DNA from: Dirofilaria immitis
Taxonomy: Eukaryota; Nematoda; Chromadorea; Rhabditida; Onchocercidae
DNA: 64,000 nt
NCBI GenBank assembly: GCA_024305405.1
Contig: JAKNDB010000027.1
Span: forward strand, 62,001 to 126,000
Direction of reading: 5' to 3'
Part shown: positions 1 to 13,331 of the stretch, piece after piece
Position numbering within the stretch: position 1 is the stretch's first letter
Layout of the letters: each line of letters opens with the position of its first letter
Position numbers and translations under genes: made by a program
The notes under the pieces: generated by a model
Told to the model about the DNA's origin: nothing
Database searches by the model: none
What the model saw: the letters and a program-made list of their open reading frames with translations, nothing else

Positions 1-2850
1 ACAAATAATTAAACTAATCTTTCTTTAAGAAAAAGGAGAGAAAGAGAAAGAGAAAGGGAGAGAGAGAGGGAGAGAGGGAAAGTTAACTTGGCGTATCGGT
101 TTCTCAATTTAGAATCTGTATGGTAATAGTTGATAAATTGCGTAACATTTTACCGGTTCTCCTTACATTTGTACGGCAAAATTAACAGATGTAAACTTAT
201 AGATAAAACCTATACGACAAAATTTATGGTTTTATTTTTGGAAATTAATTTTAGTAGAAAGAGCAAAAAATGTAGGAAAGTGTAGAAAGTCAGTAAAGTA
301 CAAAAATAAAAGAAAAAAGAAAGAAAACTGATAAAGTTACTTAAAATATAGGATTTATTTGTCGAGAAATTTTTTTTTCGAGATTCTATTATAATCAATG
401 TAATACAAACTTTACAGTCAATCAAAGAATACTTTCGGTAACTAATTACTTTGTAAATTTAAAATAGAATATATGAAACAAATATTATTTTATCTCGTAT
501 TCTAATCAATATACTTTGACAAATCCTTAATGATTTCGTAATCTTAACAATCAAAGTCTAACTCTTTTTTTCTATTGTATTAAGAAAAATTTCCTTCTCG
601 AGAATCTCGAATGATCAAAAATAAAGGAGTACAAAAAGATATGTGCTAATAAAAAAATTAGATTTTGATACTGCTGAAATTTTTTAGGTTTTATGACGTA
701 TTCAAGAAGCATAGAGCACAATTTGATTATACTTACACACATATCATTTCTTATCAATATTATTCTAGTAATTTTATAACATTTATTTTAAAATCAACAA
801 CAAGAGGCATTATTTTTTTCTAGAATCATTAACGATCATAAATATTTCCAAAAATTGACTAACTTTTGCAATTATGAAAAATCAAGGTAAGTTAATATTA
901 TTTTCAAGATTGAACAATAATGTTACAGTGATGATTTTAACCGAGATTCTGCAAGAATCTTTGATTGTTCTCATCAAAGTTGTTCGTAATAAAATGTAGA
1001 TATTAGAAAAGAGAAAAAATATTTAGTAATTATTGCTGCTAATCCCTTCTATATTTAAGATGGCAAAAAAACTCAAGAAATCATTATCATTATCATTATC
1101 GTATATATGACATCATATTTGCTTTATTTGCTTGCTTGCTATTTTGTTTTTTTTTGTCCTTATTTTTTCAAATAAAAAAAAGCAGTAGTTGTTCGTAATA
1201 AAATGCAGATATTAGCATTTTTTTCGTCTTTTTATTTTTAAGTGATTCATTTAGAATACAATGAATACATACTATATCGAGAAGAATTCATAATGTAACA
1301 GAATTATTCAGAATCCATATATTTAGTTGCATAAGTTTTAACAATTTTAACAAAAATTATAATTGTTACTTTCTAATTTTTATTTGAAGGATAAGTAAGA
1401 AAATAATAGATAAGTATGCTTGAGAGTATGTTAAAATATCATAGTATTCATTTCTAATCATCATATTTCATATTTTATCAAAATTTATTATTGATATGTT
1501 TGCTCCATACAACATGGCAATAACAACTACTTAATTTTTTTTTTTATCAATTGCTGATTTTAAAATTAAAAAACCATTCTAACATTAGAAAAAATCTGAT
1601 GATATTATTATTAAAAATTTATCACTGTAGAGAATTTATTTCGATTTGGAATAATTTTAGAGAACTTATCCATTTTACTTAAAATGTGCCAAGGGACTTG
1701 ATTTTAATCGTAATTATTCATTATTCAAAGATTTCTTACAAATTTGTCTTTCCATAATCGTTTACGAGCGATATTCAAAAATGCCATCAATTTGAAATAT
1801 TCTGCTTTAAAAAAGAATCAATTGATTTTAAGGAATTTGAACTTTGAACAAATTATATTTGAACAAACTAATCTATTTAATAGTTCTTGTTTTGTAGTTA
1901 TTAAAATGTTTGAAGTATCATTCATATCTTAAACTTTTTACATTCTAATGATTGATTGAATAATATGGAATTGAGCTTATGCTCATGTTCATAACTTCTA
2001 TAGCATAAATATTACTATGCCATCTATCTTCTTTACTAGATCATGTTTCATGTAATTCCGAATGCATGATATCATGTAAAAATTATATTATTTTATACTG
2101 TCCATCCTCTTCACCACATCATATTTAACATTTCACTTTGTCTTTAGCATTTCTCGACGAATTTTCTAGGATTAAACAAGAAGAAGGAATGGACAAATGA
2201 TGAATTCAAAGATAAGTTCCAGTAGTAGCACTATACTATTTTGATGGAAATTTCGATCTACTAAAATTTCACCGATCATGGTATCACATTTCAAGCATAA
2301 TATCACACTTTAAATATCACATGTATCACACGTAATAAAAGTGCATAAATTTTTCCCTAAACATTACTTATCCTATCATTCAAATTATTTGTTAAATTAT
2401 CATCAAATTAGTAGCTAATCGAGAGGAAAAATCATTTTTAAAAATTTATTACTTATTGCAAGACAAACCGATAATTGATGATATATCTTCTTCATTCTTA
2501 TCTGATAAAGTTATTTCTTAAACAAAATTTTTTTTTCTTCAATTCTGATCATAAATAATAACATCTCGTAAAATCAAAGATATTCATTGAGAATTTCATT
2601 GACATGCTTACTAACTCCATACTGATACGATAGAAAATTGATATAATCATAGGTGATATAATAACTGATCATTTAATCTATCTTTGCAAAATGATTTGTT
2701 GGCTAAAAAGCAATTCTTTGACTTCTTTTAATTTTTAAAAATTTATAGAGATTAGAAATGAATGATTGATTTGTTGTTTTTTTGTTATTTCATTCTAATT
2801 ATAAAATGATGAGTAAATTAGATTGAAATTAAAATTAATGAATTTCTGTT
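1..2850. other. Gene-poor AT-rich flank
   Basis: No coding exon can be supported here. The only notable block is a purine-only (GA)n stretch at about 31-81. Short open frames, for example near 1744-1932, have no ATG, no flanking splice signals and A/T-driven composition. A prodomain exon of the downstream TGF-beta gene may lie near 2858-2947, where an L-K-L-W containing open stretch precedes a GTGATA donor. Its acceptor and phase do not fit the next exon, so it is not called. Confidence 0.6.
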
Positions 2851-3092
2851 CTGAATAAATTTAAAAATAAGCGACACCAAGCAATCAGGGGATCAGCTTA
2901 AATTATGGACATTGATAAATATAAGAATTTCATCGATCCATTATGGTGATATACGAATATTTTCGATATTACAATCATATGTGTTATCATACTGATGATA
3001 TATATATATCCTCATTGCAAATCAATAAACAGCATATAATCATAGTTTTAAGTTTTTAGCCATCAATTGTAATATTTACATAAAAAGTTCAG

Positions 3093-3982
3093 ATTGGTGC
3101 ACCGTTGGCAGAACGAAAACGTCACGTTGATCTTAGTAAAGATGGTTACATACAAATTCCAATACGTATTGATGATGTACAACGATGGTGGAGTGGTAAT
3201 GATTTCATCGGCTTATATGTGGAAGCTTTTTATAAAGGCGAAAATTTAGCTCTTCATCCGCAGCATGATTCTTCTAAAAATGTTTGTACTTTTTACTTTT
3301 TCATTAATTAATTTTTACGAAATAATAATTAATTTTACTTTCAGTTATTTTTAATTATGAATTTTTAGTTTTTCTTTTTTTTTAATATGAATTATTTCAG
3401 AAGTTACAAATGAATGTTATTATTGGAATTATTTATCTTATATGATAAATGAATGATTCTATCATCATCTTCTTATAGATGATGTATCTTGAGCTAACAA
3501 CTATCGAAGAATGGGGACGTCATAAGCGTAGCTATCAGGAAGTATGTACGAAAGAGATGAATGAACCATCTTGTTGCTTGTATAGTTTGGTTGTAGATTT
3601 TGAAGCAGCTGGTTGGGATTTTGTCATAGCTCTGAAATTATACGATGCGCATATGTGTAGCGGAGAATGTCGCCTGTATCATGTAGGTTGTTTCATTTTT
3701 CTATCAGTTAGATTTATTCTGTCTCGTATTTATGGAGTTTATAATCTTAACATTTTTTTCTTCCGAATTCTGAAATCTCTCTGAGACTATTCAGTTAGAA
3801 TTCTTCCAGGCTGGTCGTTCAGCTCATAGCAAAATCACTTCGTCGACGAAAAAAATGCGGTAAGCGGTTGCTGCCACCCAACAGAATACGATCCGATAAC
3901 GCTTGTTTACATGACTCAAGAGAAAGAATTGAAGATACGTGAAGTGCCAGGTATGATCGCCCGGCGATGCGCCTGTGCTTGA
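3093..3982 (+). CDS. daf-7: TGF-beta superfamily ligand, DAF-7-like (5' exons missing, one frame break)
   Basis: This is a secreted cytokine of the TGF-beta family. Three exons are visible: 3093-3281 (end of the prodomain, with a W-W and L-Y-V-E-A-F pattern), 3479-3682 and 3810-3982. The second exon carries the furin site RHKR, then about 108 mature residues with nine cysteines in the family pattern: C, CC, C-SGE-C, CC, C-A-C. SCCLYSLVVDFEAAGWDF and CCHPTEYDPITL are diagnostic, and HSKI plus CCHPTEY resemble C. elegans DAF-7, which signals in dauer control. Brugia has a homologue named TGH-2. The raw frame breaks in the A7 run at 3849-3855 and would stop at 3861. One extra A restores the cysteine-knot tail, ending C-A-C-A at stop 3980-3982. 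Signal peptide and early prodomain exons were not found. Paralogue identity within the family is likely, not certain. Confidence 0.85.
3849..3855 (+). other. Frame break in A7 run of the TGF-beta mature domain
   Basis: The upstream part (HSKITSSTKK) and the downstream part (SGCCHPTEYDP) lie in different frames that meet at this homopolymer. An eighth A would join them and give a 58-codon final exon with the normal family spacing between cysteines. Confidence 0.85.
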
Positions 3983-5457
3983 TTTCAAGCAGCGACGAGA
4001 CTGAGCGAACCCAAGGTGTCGGGAGCCACGTACTGAAGAAGGGGACAATCATGGAATCATGGTCCAAACGCTCCATTCTACAGCACCGAAACATCGTTAC
4101 TGTAACTCCCAAAGCTATGCACCTGCTGCTGTTGCACATGCAGAATCTCACGAGCATCAAGCAAGCTTCTCCTTTGTGTTTGCGTAAGTCGGCAAAATAG
4201 GATACGGAAGGGGCATAAAACCATATGACCAAATTGGGGAATATTTGGCTGACATCTTGAACGCTCATTTTGAATTTGCTTATTATTGTTAGGTATTTAA
4301 TTGTCAACCATCACACCACCACCACACACTGCCTTATTACACCAACTAGCGATCATTGCTGCATGAATATATGGTTGGTTGTTCAATAAAAAATGAATGC
4401 GAATCGGTATTTGTATTACAAAAATATATATATGCAATTAAATACGCCAAAATACAGCATTTTTGAGCTAATCTTTTGAATTTTACAAATAAATCAAAAG
4501 TGCTGAAGATTCTGATAAAATTTTTGAAAATTATTTCTATATCCTTCCATGTCTTATACACTCATACATTCCTCTGCATGCTGAGTAAATCTATCACCCA
4601 GTATCCATCCATTCTCACATATACATAATTATGCTTCTTTGATATTCGTAAGGATCACTATCGTATAATAATTAGTCATATGTACATTCATATAGATATA
4701 TTTTTATCAAACTGTATCCATAGATATTATCCGTATGTGCGTATTCACCAGAGTTCAACATGGCAACACTCACTTTTCACTGTCACCGTAGTATACCAGT
4801 CATATTCGTTTCCAGTTATGGGAGTTATCATAATGATTGTAACCAATAAATGGTGTCATACATTCAGGACGTCACAACAAAGAATACCTCAGTGACAAAC
4901 AAAAATGATGAGTAAATTATATACATAATATTTAAGACCACCAAAAAAAGTTCCATAACAACTGAAAAAAATGTAGCAAGAAATTTATTAAAAAAAAGAT
5001 AAAAAGGCAAGAAAAATATAGATAAAATGAAAGTAATGAAAAAATATAAATAATCAATTGATCTACTTAATAAGGCGATAAGGTTGTTCTATCTAGAAGG
5101 CGATGTTGACTAATCGATGCAAAAATCCAATCAGCTTTTAATACTTCCTTTTCACATCCATCTCAAATCTGGAAAATATAATATACAAAAATGATAATCT
5201 TTTTCAAGCCTTATAAAATCTATCTGTAAATTTAACGTTCAGATTTGATTGTACAATCTTTTATTGCAAAACTTTTATACGCTACTGCATTTTACATTAA
5301 TTACTTCTATCTTGCAGATAAGACTACTGTCGAGATATCTTTAGCGCATTGCATATACAGAAAGATATCTGAACACCAATTACACCATTTCTATTTAATT
5401 AATAGTTAGTTTACTCTGAAATTAATTTATTTATAAGCCTTGAGCTGTAGTCATATG
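3983..5457. other. Intergenic / 3' UTR region
   Basis: This region lies between the convergent TGF-beta and BRCT genes. It contains AT-rich 3' sequence with short (CACCA) and (AT) runs. Open frames of about 70 codons at 4346-4561 and 4680-4895 show no conserved residues or splice context. Confidence 0.5.
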
Positions 5458-8196
5458 TCAAAACCTCAATAGCATACTTTGATGCCCTGACGCAAACAAA
5501 ACCGGTCCATGTTTCTGCTCTGTCGGTAGTATTGCAATGACAACAAAATGACACTTGATTTTTACTAATCGCTTTGAAACTATTTTTCTAAAACGGTCAA
5601 CAACAAACCTTCGAGCGGCATCTTGATTTAGGCAATCTGGGGCAAATATGATGTAACTGCATGCAGAGGGAAGCTCCCAAACATGTGACACAGTCTTCCC
5701 ACCGCTCAATTCGATGATCTCCAAAAAGTTTCTGGAAATTAAGTGTAAAGGATTATCTTAGAATAAAAATTAAATATAAAATTTCGAAAGGATTTGTTTT
5801 TCTTGAAATAACTATAATCGACAACATCCCTACTTAATTATATTAAATCCACAATGTTCAGCAAATGGACTTCTTCGTTTAAGTGTTACACAATCAATTA
5901 TTCTGAGCAAATTAAAAACTCTTTCAAGAAGTATATATCATAAGTTTACAATATCAAATTGTTTCATTCTTAAACAGGAGAAATTAAAATTACACAGAGA
6001 ATTAACAGAATAAATAGCATCAACAATTTGAATTTATATTTTAGCTGTTTCAGTCTTCTGAGTGTTTGTTTCATGATTACTCAAACAAATACCTCTTGCT
6101 ATCAATTGTGTATTAAAAAAGTTTGGGGAACATAGAATACATATCCATTGAATAAAGTGCTCGGATCAGTAAGAGCACGTTGAGCGCTTACGCTTATCAG
6201 AGTTTCGTCTATTTTCAGCAAAATTTCGAAATCATCCTGAAAAGAATGAAATACTACGGTAATCCGACTGAATTGAAAGGGAGAATATTTTGTGGATAAA
6301 ATATTTTTTGATTCCTTGTCAACAATCCGAAATTTGCCTTTAAACTTCATAATGACTTCTTCCATATAAAAAACTCTTTACTAACCGAAGGTAGAATACT
6401 TTTTGATTGAGACAATTTTCTAACCACAAATACGACACAATCGTACAATGATTAACCAATGCGTAAATTAATTTCACAGTCCAGAATTCACAAACCAAAC
6501 CATCTGCAAAACTTACCAATTTAAAATGTCACTCATTGCACATTATATAAATAAAACGTGAGTGTACTAAATGAAATATTAATCACTCAGAATCTTGAGT
6601 TCCCATTAAAATGCAAATTTACCGGTATTGAAAATAATCAGATAAGTACACTTTCGATTTATTGATGTGGAAAGCTTGAAGGAAGAGAAATTATCCAAAA
6701 ATTCCTGCAGCAAAGACTGAAAAATCTATATTTGTGAATGAATATTTCTGTAAATATAATAATAGCTTTGTTAATAATATTTGATGAATAAAATAGTGTA
6801 TCTTCTCACTTGATCACTAAGTCTCGATACTCCAGATACCATCACTGAATGAAACATTTTATTATTTTCTTCATAGCATTTTTCATTTTTTAAAAGTGAG
6901 GCAGTGCTCTGTTTAGTATTACGATCTCTACTCTGTTGAGCATCATTATTACAGTAATCGTCTGCATAAGAAATATTTATTGGAATCGCAACTTCCATTT
7001 CTTCGTCGCTTTCGAGAACCAAATCAATATCATTTTTCGAAGGACCTTAAAACAGAGAAAAAGATCACATTCCACTGAGCACTAATTTTCTCGAATTTCT
7101 GTTGAAATTCATTGAAATAATAAAGGACTCACTGTTCTCATTATAATTTTTTTCTTGGCATTTGCTCCATGCACAGCATCGATCAATTCTTCTCGACTCT
7201 GCAATTGTATGAACCAATCTAAGACTAAAGCAACATCAGTTTTTGTAGATTAAATATATTTTAAATCACCGACCAAACGTAGAAAATCAGATATCCATGG
7301 AATACATTTGATAAGCACCTCAATTCGTGACTGATTTTTGTTTTTTTCTGGAAAAACGAATTAAATTATTTATAAAAAATTATAAATAATAAAAACAGAA
7401 AGAGTAACATGCTAATAGAAATTTTTACATATCAGCTCTATATAAATTCTGTTTTCAATTACTAACTCTATAAAGTATCAATCACATTTCAAAATATCTT
7501 ATACAATATACTCTGCAATTTTTAAATAACTTACGAAACACAGAATTAACAGTCGCTTTTATTTGTGCCGAAGCATCTGTTCTGTTTACATCACTGTGCT
7601 TCGAAATCTCCCACCATTCACTGTTGAAATACTAAAATCCAACTGTTCTGCATACTGCAGTGAAAACACATTATCTTCCAAATCAATTTGTTGACTTTTA
7701 TGTTGCATTCTCTTCTCATCTGTTTGGATCGCTTTATCACCACTTTTTAATTCCTCAGAATTTATCCAGAGTTCTTCACATAGTGACTTAGCACCGCGAT
7801 CCATACTTTCCATGTCGCAAGAAGTGTTTTTAACTGCTGATGTTCCCGAAAAAGTATTCACAGCAATCCCTGTTATCGAACTGGAATTATCTATCGCGTC
7901 AATCCGCTGCATTTTCTCCGGTTTATGTTGCAGATGGGTGATACGTCGCTTTGAATTTTTCGATTCCTTTCGTATCAACTGTATAATACAATATGCTCTT
8001 TATGTGAAAAGTAAAATCGTTTACAATATTTGAAATATTAAAAAGGAAAGAATTATTGCTATTTAAAATTTTAAATCAACACTTATATGCGAAAATAACC
8101 TTTCTCGATTGATTTTGATGGAGTTGCAACGGCGATATTGTCGCCTGTGTCATCGCAATCTACAAATATCTTTTGGAAGAGACTTCGGCTAATCGG
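5458..8196 (-). CDS. hsr-9: 53BP1/HSR-9-like tandem BRCT protein (5' end uncertain)
   Basis: This is a DNA-damage checkpoint adaptor candidate. Exons on the minus strand are about 8196-8100, 7978-7600, 7347-7274, 7224-7133, 7045-6780, 6503-6386, 6236-6120 and 5735-5458 (stop 5458-5460). The N-terminal half is hydrophilic and low-complexity. The C-terminal exons align with the human 53BP1 BRCT pair: TIVSYLWLENC fits the BRCT1 helix (human VSHVWVHDSC), followed by PSTLFNGYVFYV and NFLEIIELSGG (human NFLELWSEILMTGG), then YIIFAPDC. The frame breaks at the T5 run 6400-6404; one more base gives NQKSILPSDDFEILL, matching the inter-BRCT linker. The exact donor near 6120 and the first exons are unresolved. 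An open stretch at 8437-8658 might be a further exon. I saw no clear Tudor domain. The BRCT call is good; orthology to 53BP1 is probable. Confidence 0.65.
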
Positions 8197-8699
8197 CTGT
8201 TTTTTTAAATGAATTTTTCAAATATTTCGAAATTCGCTAAGAAAATCTCATTACTGCCACTTATTGACCAATAAACCAACTCTTCTTCAACATAGGATGA
8301 AATCAGAGCCCAATCATGGGCATATTTTCTAATTAACATGAACTAACATTTCGAAATAATTATAAACAACGCATTGAAGCTGGTAATATAAAAAACACAA
8401 ACTTGACTTTCGATAAAATCGTTTTCTTTAGCGAAATCATTGGCCAAAATATCCTTCTTGAATGCTTTTGCTAACGTCAAATAATTCTCTAATAATAACG
8501 ATAACAATGGACAACTTGCGCAACTTCTGAAATTGTTCTTTCAGTTTTTTTTTGGAAATCCGTATGAATTCTAAAATTTCAATAATTCTGTAGGAATATC
8601 GCATTCGTAAAGTACTATAAATATTATACAAAAAGTAACGTAAAGTGATGTAAGTCAAGAAAAAAAAAACCTTTTATTTAACGCTATGTTGCAGATAGG

Positions 8700-10523
8700 A
8701 CATCGCATCAATGAAAATCTTTTGAAGCATTCGAATAGACAAACTCTAAAAATAATTAAATTTTAATTTGCTACTTCAAATTAAACTTTAATTAATGTGA
8801 AAATATTGAAATTTCATAATTGCCTGCTCGCTTGTTGAATTTATTCTTCATATATTTGAGCATTGAAATTCTACAAATGTCAAACTAACAATAATATATG
8901 TTTGGATCTATTTATATCTTTGATACATATAATAATATTTGATTAAGAAAAATAATACAGCCGATAACAATGAATAAAGGATAAAAGATAAATAACCTGC
9001 AGAATGCATGATTACAAGTGGTCATAATTGGGTCACGTAAAGTTGAACAGCTGAAAGTAAAGCGAATGTGAATAATTTAGCGAAAGATCATTGGATTATA
9101 AAATAAAATTCTTTCTGATACTTTAATGCCTTTTTACAGAAAATAAAACAAACTAATTCCAGAAGACAGACTATGAAAATATAAAATAAGAGAATATTTA
9201 ATGTATTTTTAAATATGCACTCGTATGCTTTGTTTTAATTATTAGAAATACCTCGGAAAGTTATTTAATTTTTAAATAACCATAATTATCATTATTAAAC
9301 TATGCTAACTTATATCATCTTCAATGTGATAAATTATGCAGACAACATATTTTTTTAAACTAAAACTAAGACAGACTACTAACGGCAAATTATTCCAAAG
9401 ATCATGTATGTTTCATATATCATCTTAAATATATTTGAATTGAATCTCTGAAACGATATTCAAAATTCCAAAAAAGAAAAATAACCATATGCCACATCGC
9501 AGAATCATTTTGATACTTTCGACTTGATCTTTAATTTTTGAAAGTCATCCTCGCGCTCAATCTGATTTCCCGATAAAGCAAACATTTTCTAAATTTCGGA
9601 ATGAATTCATTTCTTTTTTAATTTTTCTAACACATACATCAATTCCTAATACTTGTAATACGACACAGTACAATACAGTACATTGACATTTCCTATTTGC
9701 AAATTTAATAGGATTAAAATTTCATCCTAGCAAAATTTCCAGTTCTTGACTTCACTCCAATTATATATCAATTATGATTACATCTCATCAAAATTCAAAT
9801 TTTACCTTAGCAAAATTTCCAATTCTTAATCTCAGTCAAATCATAGAGCTGTAATTTATTGATCAGTTGATCTAAAATCAGTTCTTTCTTCAATTTATCA
9901 CAAATGCAAACTACGTTTATTTTGACACTACAGGAGAATTTAAATGATTACGCGACCTTAAATGATCACGTAACTCTATGCAATGCCACTCTTACATATC
10001 TCACATCCTACGGCAGAATCCAAATGAATGTCTATACTTACAACAAAATGAACTATCTTAAGGAATCATATCTTCATGCCGCCTTTTACCAATTTCAAAT
10101 TCAAAAATTTCATTTCCATCCGACAATTTTCTTTTACTAAATACTATCGATTATATTAGCTTTAGTCTTTGGCATTTGGGATTTTACTTTGTAAGTTTTG
10201 AAAGTTTTTTTTTATTGTCAACAAAACATTCTGATATAATATTAAAATTGAAGGATTCATTCGTTTAATTTCTATAAGTTGAAATTTTCGAAAAAAAAAT
10301 TGCAACATTGTTAGTATTTGAAAAGAAGAACGAATATTATGTAGTAATTATATTATGAATTATTATATAGCAATGAAAAAATATAAATAGAATTGATATT
10401 TAAGAGATGCAAGAATAAATTTATAAATTTAGAAGAATGAATATTAAGAAGAAATTAGTAATATTAAATTTACCATTTACTTAATTAAAAATAAAACTAA
10501 ATTTTATGTTTTTAAGCCATTGC
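8700..10523. other. Gene desert, left part
   Basis: AT-rich sequence between the BRCT gene and the large inverted repeat. The 78-codon open frame at 9904-10140 starts with ATG but has no recognisable domain and no codon-usage or splice support. It is left uncalled. Confidence 0.5.
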
Positions 10524-11653
10524 TTATTTTATTCACAGTAAATGTTAAATGGAATGTTAACACATTGATTTGCTCGATTAGACATGGATCAAGGAAAAAG
10601 ATAAGATTTTCAACAATATTTCTATTAACTGTTACAAAAGCAAAGCCATTGGATTATGTTTTTATCTTTAAAACATAGTATTAATCCAATGATTTATTTT
10701 ATAATAAAATGAGATAGCATATCGAATTGACAAGAATCTGAAAGCATTACAGATGTTCCATTTCTCAGAAATGATAACCAACATGATTAGTGAATCAAAG
10801 TTGAGATCGATTAACAGCATGGATCGAAACATTTAGTTGTGTTATCATTAATTATTTATTATTGATCAAAAAAACGGTCATTTTTCAACTTCGTTATGAT
10901 GAATATTATGATAAAATGTCATCCTTTTTAGATTTCATTGTAATCCTTTTATAAATGAAAATTAATTACTTCCATACTTAATTGGAAATAGCTATATTCA
11001 GGATAATATCGAAATATCTATCGATTGATTAAAATAACAAAACATGAAATGGACGATAACTTTAATTTTAGTGCAAATTATTTGATAATATTTTAACTTA
11101 ATATGTTTGATATTTTTTATGTAAAAAAATGTCATCAAATTGATAAAATTTTCATGGATATATTGTAATGCCAATAAATTGCATTGCTTGAATTGTTAAG
11201 TTTAATTATTTCATATTGAAATATATGCTTAAATAAATATGGCTATGTTATGCTAATATTTTGAATTATATTTTTCATTTTTTTATCAATTATTTTTTCA
11301 AATTAATACAATTAAATAGGCAATAAGCAAATTTAATTAATTTTTCTTTCATTTTCATTTTGGTTTAAAATGGATCATTGAGTATATGAAGTAATTTTAT
11401 ACTTATAAAATACCAACAAATTGCACTTAGCACAGAAATTATTAATAAACAATGTACAATGCAATGATAATTTTATGGAATTTTATGAAAGAAATAAAAG
11501 TTTTTAAAAATGAATTGATAATATAATATCAAAAGTTGACAATAAGCAATTGAAATTAATTACTGAAAATAATTCTTTATAATTTAATTTTTAACTGTTA
11601 GGTGCTCATTCGATATTTCCGATTAATAGGCAAAATATTTTTGAATCAATAAA
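10524..11653 (+). repeat. Left arm of 1.13-kb inverted repeat
   Basis: Read in reverse complement, this arm matches 12202-13331 with no net indel: paired positions sum to 23855 at both the outer and inner ends. Only one mismatch was noticed on inspection (near 10538, G against A). The outer end reads TTATTTTATTCAC. No target-site duplication or transposase was found. Confidence 0.93.
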
Positions 11654-12201
11654 CAGGATTGTATGAGCTGATCAATAAATTTGACGAACCGTTAAGAGAT
11701 ATTTGCTGTATCCTATCAATTGTTAAAATATTGTCTCTGCAAAGAATCATTGGAATGACTGAAGTGATGATTAGATATTAGTGATTAGATATTAAATGAT
11801 AAAACACATTGAGCTTGTTAGCTTAATTTTTCAACTTTAAAATAATCATTTATTCTAATATTTAGTTCAAATAATTTCATAAGAAATTGAATCCTTTCTC
11901 GTAATCGCTAGAGACTTAAGGACATTTGTGATTTACATGTCTGATTAATTTTCTATATATTTTTCAGATGTAATAACTTCGTTAGAATTGAACAAGTTTT
12001 CTTGATATCAACCTTCAAATGATGATCAATGATCGTCACCGATTATCGCATGCACTTTTTGGTGCTCTAGAACATTCCTTTCAATGGTTGAAATGATTAT
12101 CATCCATTGTCACATATAAACTACTTTTCCTCATGGCAAAATTTATCAAGAGAAATACGAGAATTCATAGGGATTTTCATGATTAATAATCATCTCATAT
12201 T
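11654..12201. other. Spacer of the inverted repeat
   Basis: A 548-bp unique loop between the arms. It contains a short direct repeat (TTAGATATTA twice, near 11771-11793) and no supported coding sequence. Confidence 0.85.
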
Positions 12202-13331
12202 TTTATTGATTCAAAAATATTTTGCCTATTAATCGGAAATATCGAATGAGCACCTAACAGTTAAAAATTAAATTATAAAAGAATTATTTTCAGTAATTAA
12301 TTTCAATTGCTTATTGTCAACTTTTGATATTATATTATCAATTCATTTTTAAAAACTTTTATTTCTTTCATAAAATTCCATAAAATTATCATTGCATTGT
12401 ACATTGTTTATTAATAATTTCTGTGCTAAGTGCAATTTGTTGGTATTTTATAAGTATAAAATTACTTCATATACTCAATGATCCATTTTAAACCAAAATG
12501 AAAATGAAAGAAAAATTAATTAAATTTGCTTATTGCCTATTTAATTGTATTAATTTGAAAAAATAATTGATAAAAAAATGAAAAATATAATTCAAAATAT
12601 TAGCATAACATAGCCATATTTATTTAAGCATATATTTCAATATGAAATAATTAAACTTAACAATTCAAGCAATGCAATTTATTGGCATTACAATATATCC
12701 ACGAAAATTTTATCAATTTGATGACATTTTTTACATAAAAAATATCAAACATATTAAGTTAAAATATTATCAAATAATTTGCACTAAAATTAAAGTTATC
12801 GTCCATTTCATGTTTTGTTATTTTAATCAATCGATAGATATTTCGATATTATCCTGAATATAGCTATTTCCAATTAAGTATGGAAGTAATTAATTTTCAT
12901 TTATAAAAGGATTACAATGAAATCTAAAAAGGATGACATTTTATCATAATATTCATCATAACGAAGTTGAAAAATGACCGTTTTTTTGATCAATAATAAA
13001 TAATTAATGATAACACAACTAAATGTTTCGATCCATGCTGTTAATCGATCTCAACTTTGATTCACTAATCATGTTGGTTATCATTTCTGAGAAATGGAAC
13101 ATCTGTAATGCTTTCAGATTCTTGTCAATTCGATATGCTATCTCATTTTATTATAAAATAAATCATTGGATTAATACTATGTTTTAAAGATAAAAACATA
13201 ATCCAATGGCTTTGCTTTTGTAACAGTTAATAGAAATATTGTTGAAAATCTTATCTTTTTCCTTGATCCATGTCTAATCGAGCAAATCAATGTGTTAACA
13301 TTCCATTTAACATTTATTGTGAATAAAATAA
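12202..13331 (-). repeat. Right arm of 1.13-kb inverted repeat
   Basis: Reverse complement of 10524-11653. The match stops abruptly at 13331, where the flank becomes unrelated to the left flank. A small open frame at 12672-12857 lies wholly inside this arm and is also present, inverted, in the other arm; nothing suggests it is a gene. Confidence 0.93.

Noticed and set aside
210..757. Two minus-strand ORFs of 61-71 codons
   Set aside because: Phenylalanine- and leucine-rich translations of A/T tracts with no splice or start support.
3967..4200. 77-codon plus-strand ORF after the TGF-beta gene
   Set aside because: Off-frame reading that starts inside the last codons of the ligand; it has no conserved residues of its own.
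3819..4307. 162-codon open frame on the minus strand
   Set aside because: It lies antisense to the conserved TGF-beta C-terminal exon, whose cysteine pattern explains the composition.
12672..12857. ATG-led ORF in the inverted repeat
   Set aside because: Present in both palindrome arms, A/T-driven, and no domain or splice context.
10524..13331. Inverted repeat as a classical DNA transposon
   Set aside because: No transposase, no target-site duplication visible at 10520 or 13332, and arms far longer than normal terminal repeats. Foldback or segmental inversion remains possible.
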